NCBI RefSeq assembly: GCF_014287355.1 | Contig: NZ_JACOPE010000001.1 | Coordinates: 1,426,001-1,490,000, forward strand | DNA from: Ruminococcus hominis | GTDB taxonomy: Bacteria > Bacillota > Clostridia > Lachnospirales > Lachnospiraceae | Length of the DNA stretch: 64,000 bases | Reading direction: 5' to 3' | Part shown: positions 32,530 to 41,703 of the stretch, one piece after another | Numbering within the stretch: the first letter of the stretch is position 1 | Layout: every line of letters begins with the position of its first letter | Position numbers and translations under genes: made by a program | Notes under the pieces: model-generated | Databases searched by the model: none | The model's input: the letters and a program-made list of their open reading frames with translations, nothing else | Told to the model about the DNA's origin: nothing

Positions 32530-34182
32530 GTGGCAACGAATTCGATAAATGCAGAGCTGCTTACAAAGATGTTTCTTGCAGGAGCAGCAAATCTGGAAGC
32601 TAAAAAAGAATATATTAATGAATTGAATGTATTCCCGGTTCCAGACGGAGATACAGGTACAAATATGACACTTACAATTATGTCAGCTGCAAAAGAAGTA
32701 CAAGGTTTGGAGTCTGCAGATATGACAGCACTTGCGAAAGCAATTTCGTCTGGTTCATTAAGAGGAGCAAGAGGTAACTCGGGAGTTATTCTTTCCCAGC
32801 TTCTTCGTGGATTTACAAAAGAAATCAAAGAACATAAAGAAGTAGATGTGCAGGCATTGGCGTCAGCGTGTGAACGTGCAACAGCAACTGCTTATAAAGC
32901 GGTTATGAAGCCAAAAGAGGGAACAATTCTGACAGTGGCAAAAGGTGCATCAGAGAAAGCCCGTGAGATGGCTGAGACAACGAACGATTTGGAAGTATTC
33001 ATTCCAGAAGTTATCGCATATGCAAAAGAAGTTCTTTCTAAAACACCTGAGATGCTTCCGGTATTAAAAGAAGCAGGAGTTGTGGATTCTGGCGGACAGG
33101 GTCTTCTTGAAGTGCTGAATGGTGCATATGATGCTTTCCAAGGTAAAGAGATTGATTATAGTGCAATTGAATCCAGTGTGGGAACAACGATGGTTAAGCC
33201 GGATGCACAGGCACAGACAGATATCAAATTTGGATATTGTACAGAATTTATAATTATGACAGAAAAAGCATTTACAGAGAAAGATGAGCATGAATTTAAA
33301 GCTTTTCTGGAATCTATAGGTGATTCGATTGTATGTGTAGCAGATGAAGATATTGTTAAAATCCATGTGCATACGAATGATCCAGGACTTGCAATTCAGA
33401 GAGCTCTTACTTATGGACAGCTTTCGCGTATGAAGATTGATAATATGAGAGAAGAACATCAGGAAAAATTAATCCGTGATGCAGAAAAACTTGCAGCAGA
33501 GCAGGCAAAAAAAGAGCCACGTAAAGATGTGGGATTTATTGCTGTATCTATCGGTGAAGGAATGAATGAGATTTTCCGTGAGCTGGGAGTTGATTATATC
33601 ATTGAAGGCGGTCAGACAATGAACCCAAGTACAGAAGATATGTTGACAGCAATTGATCAGGTCAATGCAGATCATATCTTTATTCTTCCGAATAATAAGA
33701 ATATCATTCTTGCAGCAAACCAGGCACAGGCATTGACGGAGGATAAAGACATTATCGTAGTTCCAACAAAGACAGTTCCTCAAGGAATTACAGCAATTAT
33801 TAACTATGTGCCCGAAGAGGACGCAAAGGCTAATGAAGAGATGATGAAAGAAGAAATCCAGAATGTTAAGACGGGTCAGGTGACATATGCGGTTCGTGAT
33901 ACACACATTGATGATAAAGAAATTCACGAAGGTGATATCATGGGTATCGGGGATGAAGGAATCCTTTCAGTAGGGCAGTCTGTAGAAGCAACAACAAAAG
34001 AGATGTTGTCCTTGATGGCAGATGAAGACAGCGAATTGATCAGTATTTATTATGGACAAGATATTCAGGAAGAAGATGCAGAGAAACTTGCATCTGAAAT
34101 TGAAGAATTATATCCAGATGCAGATGTAGATCTTCATTGTGGTGGACAGCCAATTTATTATTATGTGCTGTCAGTAGAATAA
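32530..34182 (+). CDS. fakA: Fatty acid kinase catalytic subunit FakA (DAK2/DhaL-DegV protein, YloV)
   Basis: 550 residues from GTG at 32530, set by AAGGAGG at 32514-32520 with a 9-base spacer; an in-frame TTG at 32524 is too close. N-terminal DhaL domain binds ATP-Mg through DGDTGTNM (39-46) and GARGNSGVILSQLLRGF; a middle domain and a C-terminal DegV-like domain (HCGGQPIYYYVLSVE at the end) follow. Phosphorylates fatty acids held by FakB proteins. Standard partner of the asp23 gene and upstream of recG. Confidence 0.95.
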   Translation: MATNSINAELLTKMFLAGAANLEAKKEYINELNVFPVPDGDTGTNMTLTIMSAAKEVQGLESADMTALAKAISSGSLRGARGNSGVILSQLLRGFTKEIKEHKEVDVQALASACERATATAYKAVMKPKEGTILTVAKGASEKAREMAETTNDLEVFIPEVIAYAKEVLSKTPEMLPVLKEAGVVDSGGQGLLEVLNGAYDAFQGKEIDYSAIESSVGTTMVKPDAQAQTDIKFGYCTEFIIMTEKAFTEKDEHEFKAFLESIGDSIVCVADEDIVKIHVHTNDPGLAIQRALTYGQLSRMKIDNMREEHQEKLIRDAEKLAAEQAKKEPRKDVGFIAVSIGEGMNEIFRELGVDYIIEGGQTMNPSTEDMLTAIDQVNADHIFILPNNKNIILAANQAQALTEDKDIIVVPTKTVPQGITAIINYVPEEDAKANEEMMKEEIQNVKTGQVTYAVRDTHIDDKEIHEGDIMGIGDEGILSVGQSVEATTKEMLSLMADEDSELISIYYGQDIQEEDAEKLASEIEELYPDADVDLHCGGQPIYYYVLSVE

Positions 34183-34226
34183 AAAGTAAGAGGGTTCTAT
34201 AAAACAGAGATCAAAAGAGATTGAAT

Positions 34227-34264
34227 AACAGATCGGTTTTCTATGTGAAGACTGATCTGTTTTA
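34227..34264 (+). terminator. Probable intrinsic terminator after fakA
   Basis: AACAGATC (34227-34234) pairs with GATCTGTT (34254-34261), with an inner GTTTTC/GAAGAC stem, followed by TTTT. The next gene starts 22 bases later, so it may only partly stop transcription into recG. Confidence 0.65.
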
Positions 34265-34285
34265 AAATATAAGGTGATATAAAAG

Positions 34286-36346
34286 ATGAACGAGACAGCA
34301 AGGATCAGTACCCTGAAAGGAATTGGAGAGAAGACAGAAAAGATATTTCAAAAAGCAGGAATCTATACAATTGGAGATTTGATCAGATATTTCCCGAGAG
34401 GTTATGATGTGTATGAAGAGCCTGTGCCAATCAGTGAATTAGAAGAAGGAAAAACAATGACTGTTACCGGGAGTATTTATGGGAGAATCCAGGTTGGCGG
34501 AAGTCCTAAGATGCAGATTACAACAGTATATTTAAAAGATATTTCAGGAACACTAAAGGTTATATGGTTTCGCATGCCGTTTTTGCGAAATACATTGGCA
34601 AAAGCAGGGGCAATCACACTTCGAGGGCGTGTTATCCGAAAAAAAGAAGGGCTTGTAATGGAACATCCGGAAGTGTTTTGCCCTGCATCCAAATACGATC
34701 TGAAACAAGATACGCTTCAGCCGATTTATCCATTAGTTACCGGGCTTACCAATCACGCAGTGATGAAAGCAGTCAGGCAGGTGTTGGAAGAGTGTGATGT
34801 GGGAGAGGGAATCTTGCCAAAAGATATGGTGAGGGAATATCAGCTTTCTGATTATCGCCGGGCAATTTATGGAATTCATTTTCCAAAAGATAAAGAAGAA
34901 TTTTATCATGCGAGAAAACGACTTGTCTTTGAGGAATTTATGTTGTTTATTCTTTCACTTCGTATGCTGAAAGAAAGCGAGGAACGTGTTTTAAATCCGT
35001 ATTGTTTTCGCAAGCAACCGCAAATTGAGAAATTTTTAAACAGTCTGCCATTTGAACTTACGGATGCGCAAAAAACAGTCTGGAGAGAAATAAAAAATGA
35101 TATGGCAGGAATCCATGTGATGTCGAGACTTGTGCAAGGGGATGTAGGTTCTGGAAAAACGATTGTTGCATTGCTTGCAATGATGTATACAGGACTAAAT
35201 GGATATCAGGCTGCGATGATGGCACCAACAGAGGTTTTGGCAAGACAACATTTTGAAAACATCAATCATATGTTGCAGGAATATGAGATTTCATTGAAAG
35301 TGGGACTTTTGACGGGCTCTATGACAGCCAGACAAAAAAGAATTGTTTATGAAGCAGTTGAAGCAGGTGAAATTCAGTTGGTTATAGGCACACATGCATT
35401 AATCCAGGAAAAGGTGATTTACAAAAATCTGGCTCTGGTCGTGACAGATGAACAGCATCGTTTTGGAGTAAAACAGCGTGAAAGTTTGGCAAATAAAGGT
35501 GTAAGTCCACATATTCTTGTGATGAGTGCGACACCGATTCCAAGAACTCTGGCAATTATAGTGTATGGGGATTTAGATATTTCTGTAATAAACGAGCTCC
35601 CGAAAAATAGACTTCCGATAAAAAATTGTGTCGTTGATACGGGCTATCGCAATACAGCATATCGGTTTATAAAAAATCAGATAGCACAGGGAAGACAATG
35701 TTATGTGATTTGTCCTATGGTTGAAGAAAGTGAGACACTTGAAGTAGAAAATGTTACAGATTATACGGAAAATTTGCAGGAAATAATGGGTGTGAACATT
35801 AAGGTACAATGCCTTCATGGTAAAATGAAGCAGTCTCAGAAAGACGAGATTATGGAAGCATTTTCAAAAAATGAAATTCAAGTATTAGTCTCAACAACTG
35901 TAATTGAAGTCGGAATTGATGTGCCGAATTCGACAGTCATGCTGATTGAAAATGCAGAACGATTTGGACTTGCACAGTTACATCAGTTGCGCGGGCGAGT
36001 CGGAAGAGGAAAGTATCAATCATATTGTATTTTTATGAGTGCGTCAAAATCCAAAGAGACAAAAGAACGCTTGGATATTTTGAATGAATCAAATGATGGA
36101 TTTTTTATAGCGAGTGAAGACTTGAGGCTTAGAGGTCCCGGAGATTTATTCGGAATCAGGCAGAGTGGTATTCTTGATTTTAAGCTTGGGGATGTCTTTC
36201 AGGACTCACAGGTGCTTCAACAGGCAAGTGAAGTTGCAAATCTGATTCTGGAAGAAGATCCACAACTTGAAAAAGAAAAATATGAATCTTTAAAACAACA
36301 AGTTCAAAAAATCATTCAGGGAGGAATGCTTGAGACAACATTGTAA
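34286..36346 (+). CDS. recG: ATP-dependent DNA helicase RecG
   Basis: 686 residues, normal length. N-terminal wedge OB domain (about 55-150) and two RecA-like motor domains. Motif I GDVGSGKT (285-292), DEQH box (388-391, variant of DEAH typical for RecG), ATPIPRTLA, and the TRG region with QLRGRVGRG. Remodels stalled replication forks and recombination junctions. Ribosome site AAGGTGA. Confidence 0.98.
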   Translation: MNETARISTLKGIGEKTEKIFQKAGIYTIGDLIRYFPRGYDVYEEPVPISELEEGKTMTVTGSIYGRIQVGGSPKMQITTVYLKDISGTLKVIWFRMPFLRNTLAKAGAITLRGRVIRKKEGLVMEHPEVFCPASKYDLKQDTLQPIYPLVTGLTNHAVMKAVRQVLEECDVGEGILPKDMVREYQLSDYRRAIYGIHFPKDKEEFYHARKRLVFEEFMLFILSLRMLKESEERVLNPYCFRKQPQIEKFLNSLPFELTDAQKTVWREIKNDMAGIHVMSRLVQGDVGSGKTIVALLAMMYTGLNGYQAAMMAPTEVLARQHFENINHMLQEYEISLKVGLLTGSMTARQKRIVYEAVEAGEIQLVIGTHALIQEKVIYKNLALVVTDEQHRFGVKQRESLANKGVSPHILVMSATPIPRTLAIIVYGDLDISVINELPKNRLPIKNCVVDTGYRNTAYRFIKNQIAQGRQCYVICPMVEESETLEVENVTDYTENLQEIMGVNIKVQCLHGKMKQSQKDEIMEAFSKNEIQVLVSTTVIEVGIDVPNSTVMLIENAERFGLAQLHQLRGRVGRGKYQSYCIFMSASKSKETKERLDILNESNDGFFIASEDLRLRGPGDLFGIRQSGILDFKLGDVFQDSQVLQQASEVANLILEEDPQLEKEKYESLKQQVQKIIQGGMLETTL

Positions 36347-36495
36347 TAAAAAGATTTGAGTATAGAAATTAAAATAGGAAAAATTCCCAGTGTAAAAGTT
36401 TGAATCCTTCATATACTATGAGTGTAACAACACAGTTACAACAAAAAACGTAACGAAAAGAGAGTTACAAAAAGACGCAAAAGGAGGAAACAAAC

Positions 36496-36702
36496 ATGGC
36501 AAATCGTTCATCAAACAGAGCAGCTGTGCCAGAAGCGAAAGGTGCATTAGACAAATTTAAATATGAGGTAGCAAGTGAACTTGGAGTTCCGTTGTCAGAT
36601 GGATACAACGGGGATCTGACATCAAAACAGAATGGTTCTGTTGGCGGTTATATGGTTAAAAAGATGATCGAGCAGCAGGAAAAACAGATGGCAGGTAAAT
36701 AA
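36496..36702 (+). CDS. Alpha/beta-type small acid-soluble spore protein
   Basis: 68 residues. DNA-coating spore protein: ALDKFKYEVASELGV includes the germination-protease site (cut after the Glu), and YNGDLTSKQNGSVGGYMVKKMIE is the second DNA-binding helix region. GGAGG lies 9 bases upstream. The 149-base gap before it holds TATACTATG at 36412-36420, compatible with a sporulation or housekeeping -10 but without a convincing -35, then two GTAAC/GTTAC inverted repeats (36424-36439, 36450-36468). Confidence 0.95.
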   Translation: MANRSSNRAAVPEAKGALDKFKYEVASELGVPLSDGYNGDLTSKQNGSVGGYMVKKMIEQQEKQMAGK

Positions 36703-36722
36703 CAACCATAGAAAATATGAAG

Positions 36723-36757
36723 AAAAGGCACTTAGGAATTGACCTAGGTGCTTTTTT
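36723..36757 (+). terminator. Intrinsic terminator after the SASP gene
   Basis: GCACTTAGG (36728-36736) pairs with CCTAGGTGC (36743-36751, one wobble) then T6. Confidence 0.9.
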
Positions 36758-36793
36758 CTGCTAAAATTCACCATGTTAGACAGGAGGAGTCTT

Positions 36794-37363
36794 ATGAGAG
36801 TAATAGCAGGAAGTGCAAAACGATTACAATTAAAAACACTGGATGGGATGGAGACGAGACCGACGACGGATCGAATTAAAGAAACATTGTTTAATATGAT
36901 ATCCCCATATATTTATGATAGCATATTTTTAGATTTGTTCAGTGGAAGTGGAGGAATCGGGATAGAGGCGCTTAGCAGAGGTGCGAAAGAAGCGGTATTT
37001 GTGGAAAAGAATCCTCGTGCGATGGAATGTATTAAAGAAAATTTAAAATATACAAAATTAGATAAGAAAGCGATGACTATGACAAAGGATGTCATGACAG
37101 CGTTGTATCAATTGGAAGGTGAAAAAACTTTCGATTATATTTTCATGGATCCACCATATAATCAGGAACTGGAGAAGATGGTGCTATCTTATTTATCGAA
37201 ATCAGAACTGGTTTATGAAGATACCGTAATTATCGTAGAAGCTTCATTAGATACAGAGTTTTCTTATCTGGAACAGATGGGATTTCGAATGATTAAAACA
37301 AAAGAATATAAAACAAACAAACATGTCTTTATAGAAAAAGAGGGGAAACAAGAAATATGTTAA
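36794..37363 (+). CDS. rsmD: 16S rRNA (guanine966-N2)-methyltransferase
   Basis: 189 residues; AGGAGGAG at 36782-36789 sets [10 protein letters not shown] as the start. Rossmann SAM-binding fold with [19 protein letters not shown] and the N6/N2 methylase motif DPPY in FMDPPYNQ. Methylates G966 in helix 31 of 16S rRNA. Overlaps coaD by 7 bases, a pairing widespread in bacteria. Confidence 0.97.
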   Translation: MRVIAGSAKRLQLKTLDGMETRPTTDRIKETLFNMISPYIYDSIFLDLFSGSGGIGIEALSRGAKEAVFVEKNPRAMECIKENLKYTKLDKKAMTMTKDVMTALYQLEGEKTFDYIFMDPPYNQELEKMVLSYLSKSELVYEDTVIIVEASLDTEFSYLEQMGFRMIKTKEYKTNKHVFIEKEGKQEIC

Positions 37364-37848
37364 GAGCAATATATCCGGGAAGCTTTGATCCGGTTACAAA
37401 TGGACATCTGGACGTGATCAGAAGATCTAGTAAAATGGTTGACGAATTGATTGTCGGAGTGCTGAATAATAATGCTAAAATGCCGTTGTTTTCTGTCGAA
37501 GAACGTGTTAGAATGTTAAAGGAAGTGACAAAAGATATACCAAATGTTCGGATTTATCCTTTTGATGGCTTGTTGATTGATTTTGCTGCCAAGATGGAGG
37601 CAGGGGTTGTAATTCGTGGCTTGCGTGCAATCACAGATTTTGAATATGAGTTACAGATGTCCCAGACGAATCACAAACTGAATCCGGACGTTGAGACCAT
37701 ATTTTTGACGACTAGTATAGAATATTCATATTTAAGTTCTACAACTGTAAAAGAAATTGCTTCTTATGGTGGAGATATTACACAGTTTGTGCCGGAAGCG
37801 GTAGTTGGAAAGCTTGAACAGAAGATGAAAGAAAAAAGGAGAGTATAA
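37357..37848 (+). CDS. coaD: Phosphopantetheine adenylyltransferase
   Basis: 163 residues. Fourth step of coenzyme A synthesis, joining AMP to 4'-phosphopantetheine. Nucleotidyltransferase motif [12 protein letters not shown] (6-17, with TNGH as the HxGH-type site), [17 protein letters not shown] and the C-terminal [14 protein letters not shown]. Starts inside rsmD. 2-base gap to the next gene. Confidence 0.98.
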   Translation: MLRAIYPGSFDPVTNGHLDVIRRSSKMVDELIVGVLNNNAKMPLFSVEERVRMLKEVTKDIPNVRIYPFDGLLIDFAAKMEAGVVIRGLRAITDFEYELQMSQTNHKLNPDVETIFLTTSIEYSYLSSTTVKEIASYGGDITQFVPEAVVGKLEQKMKEKRRV

Positions 37849-37850
37849 TC

Positions 37851-38423
37851 ATGAGCAGTCGTATTGAACAGATTATTGAAGAGATTGAAGAGTACATAGA
37901 CAGAGATTGTAAATATCAGCCATTGTCTACTACTAAAATTATTGTTAACAAAGAGCATTTAGATGAATTGTTAAGAGAGCTTCGTATGAAAACGCCAGAC
38001 GAGATCAAACGTTATCAGAAGATTATCGCTAATCGAGATGCGATTCTGGCAGATGCACAGGCGAAAGCTGATGCTATGATCGAAGAAGCACAGGTACAGA
38101 CAACAGAACTTGTAAGTGAACATGAGATTATGCAGCAGGCATATGCACAGGCAAACGAGATTGTAACACAGGCTACTGCACAGGCGCAGGAGATTGTTGA
38201 CAATGCTACTTCTGATGCAAATGCAATTCGTATGGGAGCAATTCAGTATACGGATGACCTTCTTTCTAATGCTGAGAACATTATTGGACATACTTTGGAC
38301 AGTTATTCTACAAAATATGATGGACTGATCAATTCATTGCAGGAGTGTTATGATGTAGTACGTTCAAATCGTGCAGAACTTGTACAGGATGATGGACTTG
38401 TTCCGGAAGATGTAGATGCATAG
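37851..38423 (+). CDS. Coiled-coil protein resembling V-type ATPase subunit H / DivIVA-like proteins
   Basis: 190 residues, mostly one long alpha-helical coil: from about 55 to 150 the sequence is rich in Ala, Glu and Gln in a heptad-like pattern (DAQAKADAMIEEAQVQ, ATAQAQEIVDNATSDANAI). The N terminus (IEQIIEEIEEYID) is also helical. Relatives are commonly labelled ATPase in clostridia, but no P-loop is present; that label rests on coiled-coil similarity. It is translated with coaD (2-base gap). The exact function is unknown. Confidence 0.75.
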   Translation: MSSRIEQIIEEIEEYIDRDCKYQPLSTTKIIVNKEHLDELLRELRMKTPDEIKRYQKIIANRDAILADAQAKADAMIEEAQVQTTELVSEHEIMQQAYAQANEIVTQATAQAQEIVDNATSDANAIRMGAIQYTDDLLSNAENIIGHTLDSYSTKYDGLINSLQECYDVVRSNRAELVQDDGLVPEDVDA

Positions 38424-38463
38424 AAGTGCTCATAGTGATTTAAAATAGAAAGACAAGTATGAA

Positions 38464-39378
38464 TTAAATTTTACAATAAAGCATACATAGAATACTGGCG
38501 GTCACTGCGGCTGCCAGTTTTTGTTTTGTATAGGAACATATGGACAGACCGGTATCATGAAGCATACAGTTAGTTTGGGCAACAGAGCAGAAACCGCCAA
38601 AGGCTGTAAGTCCTACACATAGAATATATCGTGTCTGGAATGAAAACGGAAGATTCGCAAGAAGTTTGAGTCCGTTTGTAATTTCAAGAGAAGAAAAGAT
38701 TATCTGGAAAATAGGGGAACGGAATGGAATCTGCTGACAAAGTGTTAGCAAGACAGAAAAAAATATGATATATCCGCCTATTTTTACAAGTGATTCAAAG
38801 CTATCAAGAACTGCAAGGTCAAAGGCCTCTATAGACCAGACAGGTTTGTGGAATGAAAAATGCCTATTTAAAGGTGTAAAATGATAGCGTTTACGTTCGA
38901 AAATACTGATAAGGTATGATGAGAAAAATAAAATAAAGAGAGTAGGGAGCAAAAGTTTTTCTTTGTTTAATGTTTTAAGTACAAGATAATTCATAATAAA
39001 AGAAGGGCTTGTATTGTTACAGAAAGACAACAAATAACGCCCTTCTTCTTGTGAGATGAGCCCATCACGTACAAAGTCCGCAACTGTTTTCGCACCGAGA
39101 GGATAACCACACAAAAATCCAACCAGAATACAATAACTGGAAGGTTTGGATACACCGAATATATAAGAAATAAAACTGCCAAACATGTTTGTAATGTAGC
39201 AGATATTTTTGGTAGATAAAAGAAAAGTGCTTAATAAGAGAAACGGAAACAAAGTAGGAATAATAATATGAAACCAGAGCAAGAGTCCGTTTGAGGCTCC
39301 AAGTAAAACTGCTTTTGGAAAAATAAGCATAGATATAAACAAGATAACACTGGAAATACCAAGAAAAGTTTTTTGCAT
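38464..39378 (-). CDS. ylbJ: Sporulation integral membrane protein YlbJ-like (nucleoside-recognition/Gate domain)
   Basis: 304 residues, about seven or eight membrane helices. Gate-domain motifs: FHIIIPTLFPFLLLS, GFLCGYPLGAKTVADFV, and SFCNNTSPSFIMNYLV. YlbJ is a mother-cell sporulation protein of unknown transport role; it sits near coaD in Bacillus too. I choose the ATG at 39378, with GGAG properly spaced on the minus strand; longer in-frame starts up to 39438 lack this. It is shorter than the about 400-residue Bacillus protein, as is usual in this family of gut clostridia. Confidence 0.87.
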   Translation of the reverse strand: MQKTFLGISSVILFISMLIFPKAVLLGASNGLLLWFHIIIPTLFPFLLLSTFLLSTKNICYITNMFGSFISYIFGVSKPSSYCILVGFLCGYPLGAKTVADFVRDGLISQEEGRYLLSFCNNTSPSFIMNYLVLKTLNKEKLLLPTLFILFFSSYLISIFERKRYHFTPLNRHFSFHKPVWSIEAFDLAVLDSFESLVKIGGYIIFFSVLLTLCQQIPFRSPIFQIIFSSLEITNGLKLLANLPFSFQTRYILCVGLTAFGGFCSVAQTNCMLHDTGLSICSYTKQKLAAAVTASILCMLYCKI

Positions 39379-39537
39379 AAAGACTACTCCATTCGGATGA
39401 CCTAAGAGAAAGTGGGTTGGTAAAGATATATGAAACAACTTGATTTTTTATGATTCCTGTGACACAATGAAGTATGATATGATTATTGTATATACTGTAA
39501 AAAACAGTGAAAATAAAGACACGAGGAATGCAATAGA

Positions 39538-40932
39538 ATGATAAAATTACCGGAAAAATTTGAGAATAAAATGAAAGAATTACTGCAGGATGAATATGAC
39601 AATTATTTGCAGTGTTATGATGAACCACGCTATTATGGACTGCGTGTGAATACAAATAAAATATCAGTAGAAGATTTTTTGAAGATTGCGCCATGGTCAT
39701 TAACACCGGTTCCATGGATACCAAATGGATTTTATTATGATGGAGATAAAATACAGCCGTCGAAACATCCATATTATTTTGCCGGATTGTATTATCTTCA
39801 GGAGCCGAGTGCAATGACGCCTGCAAGCCGTATTCCGGTTGAACCAGGAGAACGTGTTCTGGATGTATGTGCTGCTCCCGGTGGAAAAGCTACAGAATTA
39901 GGAGCAAAATTAAAAGGAGAGGGTGTACTGATCGCCAATGATATCAGCAATTCAAGAGCAAGAGGGTTGCTCAAAAATCTGGAATTGTTTGGTATTGGAA
40001 ATATGATGGTGATCAGTGAGGAACCGGGAAAACTTGTGGAATATTTTCCGGAGTATTTTGATAAAATACTGATTGATGCACCATGTTCCGGAGAGGGAAT
40101 GTTCCGAAAAGATAAAAAGATGGTAAAAGCGTGGGAAGAGCATGGACCGGAGTTCTTCTCTAAATTGCAAAGAAGTATCATTACACAGGCAGCAGCGATG
40201 TTGAAACCGGGTGGAATGATATTGTATTCAACTTGCACGTTTGATCCGTTGGAAAATGAGAAAACAGTAGAATACCTGCTAGAGACATGTCCTGAGTTTA
40301 AAATTTGTGAAATGGAGGGATATGAGGGCTTCTGTGAAGGAATTCCGAAATATGTTGAAAATCATAGTGAGGAATATCGTAAGACAGTTCGTATTTTTCC
40401 ACATAAGATGCAAGGCGAAGGCCATTATCTTGCTTTAGTAAAAAAAGGTGATGACAATGTAGAAGGAAAAAATGAAAAACCAGCAAAACCAAAAGAAGGG
40501 GTGAAAAAACTTCCAGAAGAACTGGAACAGTTTTTAAAGGAGCTGTCATGGGATATTGATAAATCTCGATTGGATATTCGCGAAGAGCGTGTTTACTATA
40601 TGCCAGAGAATCTTCCGATGTTAAAAGGAGTGCGTTTCCTTCGTTCAGGACTTTTGTTAGGAGAAGTGAAAAAGAACCGTTTTGAGCCGAGCCAGGCACT
40701 GGCAATGTGTTTAAAAAAGGAGGAATATCCACGCATATTAGATTTGCCGGTGTCGGACGACAGAGTAATAAAATATTTAAAAGGGGAAACACTGGATGTA
40801 GAAGATATTACTTCAAGGAAAGAAAAAGGGTGGTATCTTGTCTGCGTGGACGGTTATCCGTTAGGTTTTGGAAAACTTGCAAACCAGACGTTGAAGAATA
40901 AATATCTTCCGGGTTGGCGTTGGATGTCATAA
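39538..40932 (+). CDS. RsmB/NOP family 16S rRNA m5C methyltransferase (RsmF-like)
   Basis: 464 residues. N-terminal and catalytic domains of the RNA m5C family: SAM motif DVCAAPGGKATELGAKL, motif IV DAPCSGEGMFRKD (the PC cysteine) and motif VI STCTFDPLENE (the TC nucleophile cysteine). The C-terminal about 150 residues form the extra RsmF-type domains, ending in a PUA-like part (GWYLVCVDGYPLGFGKL). GAGGAA upstream. Divergent from ylbJ. Confidence 0.93.
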   Translation: MIKLPEKFENKMKELLQDEYDNYLQCYDEPRYYGLRVNTNKISVEDFLKIAPWSLTPVPWIPNGFYYDGDKIQPSKHPYYFAGLYYLQEPSAMTPASRIPVEPGERVLDVCAAPGGKATELGAKLKGEGVLIANDISNSRARGLLKNLELFGIGNMMVISEEPGKLVEYFPEYFDKILIDAPCSGEGMFRKDKKMVKAWEEHGPEFFSKLQRSIITQAAAMLKPGGMILYSTCTFDPLENEKTVEYLLETCPEFKICEMEGYEGFCEGIPKYVENHSEEYRKTVRIFPHKMQGEGHYLALVKKGDDNVEGKNEKPAKPKEGVKKLPEELEQFLKELSWDIDKSRLDIREERVYYMPENLPMLKGVRFLRSGLLLGEVKKNRFEPSQALAMCLKKEEYPRILDLPVSDDRVIKYLKGETLDVEDITSRKEKGWYLVCVDGYPLGFGKLANQTLKNKYLPGWRWMS

Positions 40933-40986
40933 TAAGGAACACTTTTAAAGGCCGGTGTTAAGCATTTAAAGTAGGGGAGAAGAAAG

Positions 40987-41703
40987 ATGAAAATTAGATT
41001 GGATAAGTATCTTGCTGATATGGGGAAAGGTACACGAAGTGAAGTGAAGAAAGCAATCAGTAAAGGACTTGTCCGGGTGAATAATGTGATTGTCAAGAAA
41101 CCGGAAACAAAGTTGGATACAGATTCAGACCATGTTTTGTTTGATGGAGTTTTGGTGGGTTATGCACAGCATGAATATTATATGTTGAATAAACCGGCCG
41201 GTGTGATTTCAGCAACGGAAGATAAACGTGAAAAAACAGTAATAGATTTAATTATAGAAAGGAAGAGAAAAGATCTTTTCCCTGTCGGAAGACTTGATCG
41301 AGATACAGAAGGATTGTTGCTTATTTCAAATGATGGTGAACTTGCACATAGACTTTTGTCACCATCAAAGCATGTGGATAAAGTGTATTATGCAAAAATT
41401 GATGGGGAGGTAACAATTGAAGATGTAGAGGCATTTCAACAAGGGGTTGACATAGGGGAAGAAAAATTGACTCGTCCTGCAAAGCTTCGGGTTTTAAAAT
41501 CAGGAACACAGTCAGAAATAGAGCTTACGATATGTGAAGGTAAGTTTCATCAAGTAAAGAGAATGTTTCAAGCAGTAGGAAAAGAAGTAGTATATTTGAA
41601 ACGTCTTCAGATGGGAACATTGATTTTAGACGAATCATTGAAGCCAGGAGAATATCGTGAATTGACAGAACAGGAGATTGCAGATTTATGTTTTTACCAA
41701 TAA
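40987..41703 (+). CDS. RsuA/RluB/E/F family pseudouridine synthase
   Basis: 238 residues. N-terminal S4 RNA-binding domain (about 2-60; KIRLDKYLADMGKGTRSEVKKAI) and a catalytic domain with the conserved PVGRLDRDTEGLLLI, whose second Asp is the catalytic residue. Modifies a 16S or 23S uridine; which one cannot be read here. Its last 16 bases overlap the next gene. Confidence 0.94.
   Translation: MKIRLDKYLADMGKGTRSEVKKAISKGLVRVNNVIVKKPETKLDTDSDHVLFDGVLVGYAQHEYYMLNKPAGVISATEDKREKTVIDLIIERKRKDLFPVGRLDRDTEGLLLISNDGELAHRLLSPSKHVDKVYYAKIDGEVTIEDVEAFQQGVDIGEEKLTRPAKLRVLKSGTQSEIELTICEGKFHQVKRMFQAVGKEVVYLKRLQMGTLILDESLKPGEYRELTEQEIADLCFYQ

Noticed and set aside
33064..33927. Two long minus-strand frames inside fakA
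   Set aside because: Rich in Cys, Ile, Phe and His as expected from reading an AT-rich gene backwards; fakA is intact over the same stretch.
36361..36420. Sigma-G-type promoter for the SASP gene
   Set aside because: TATACTATG resembles a -10 but no -35 at a suitable distance could be matched; noted in the SASP entry only.
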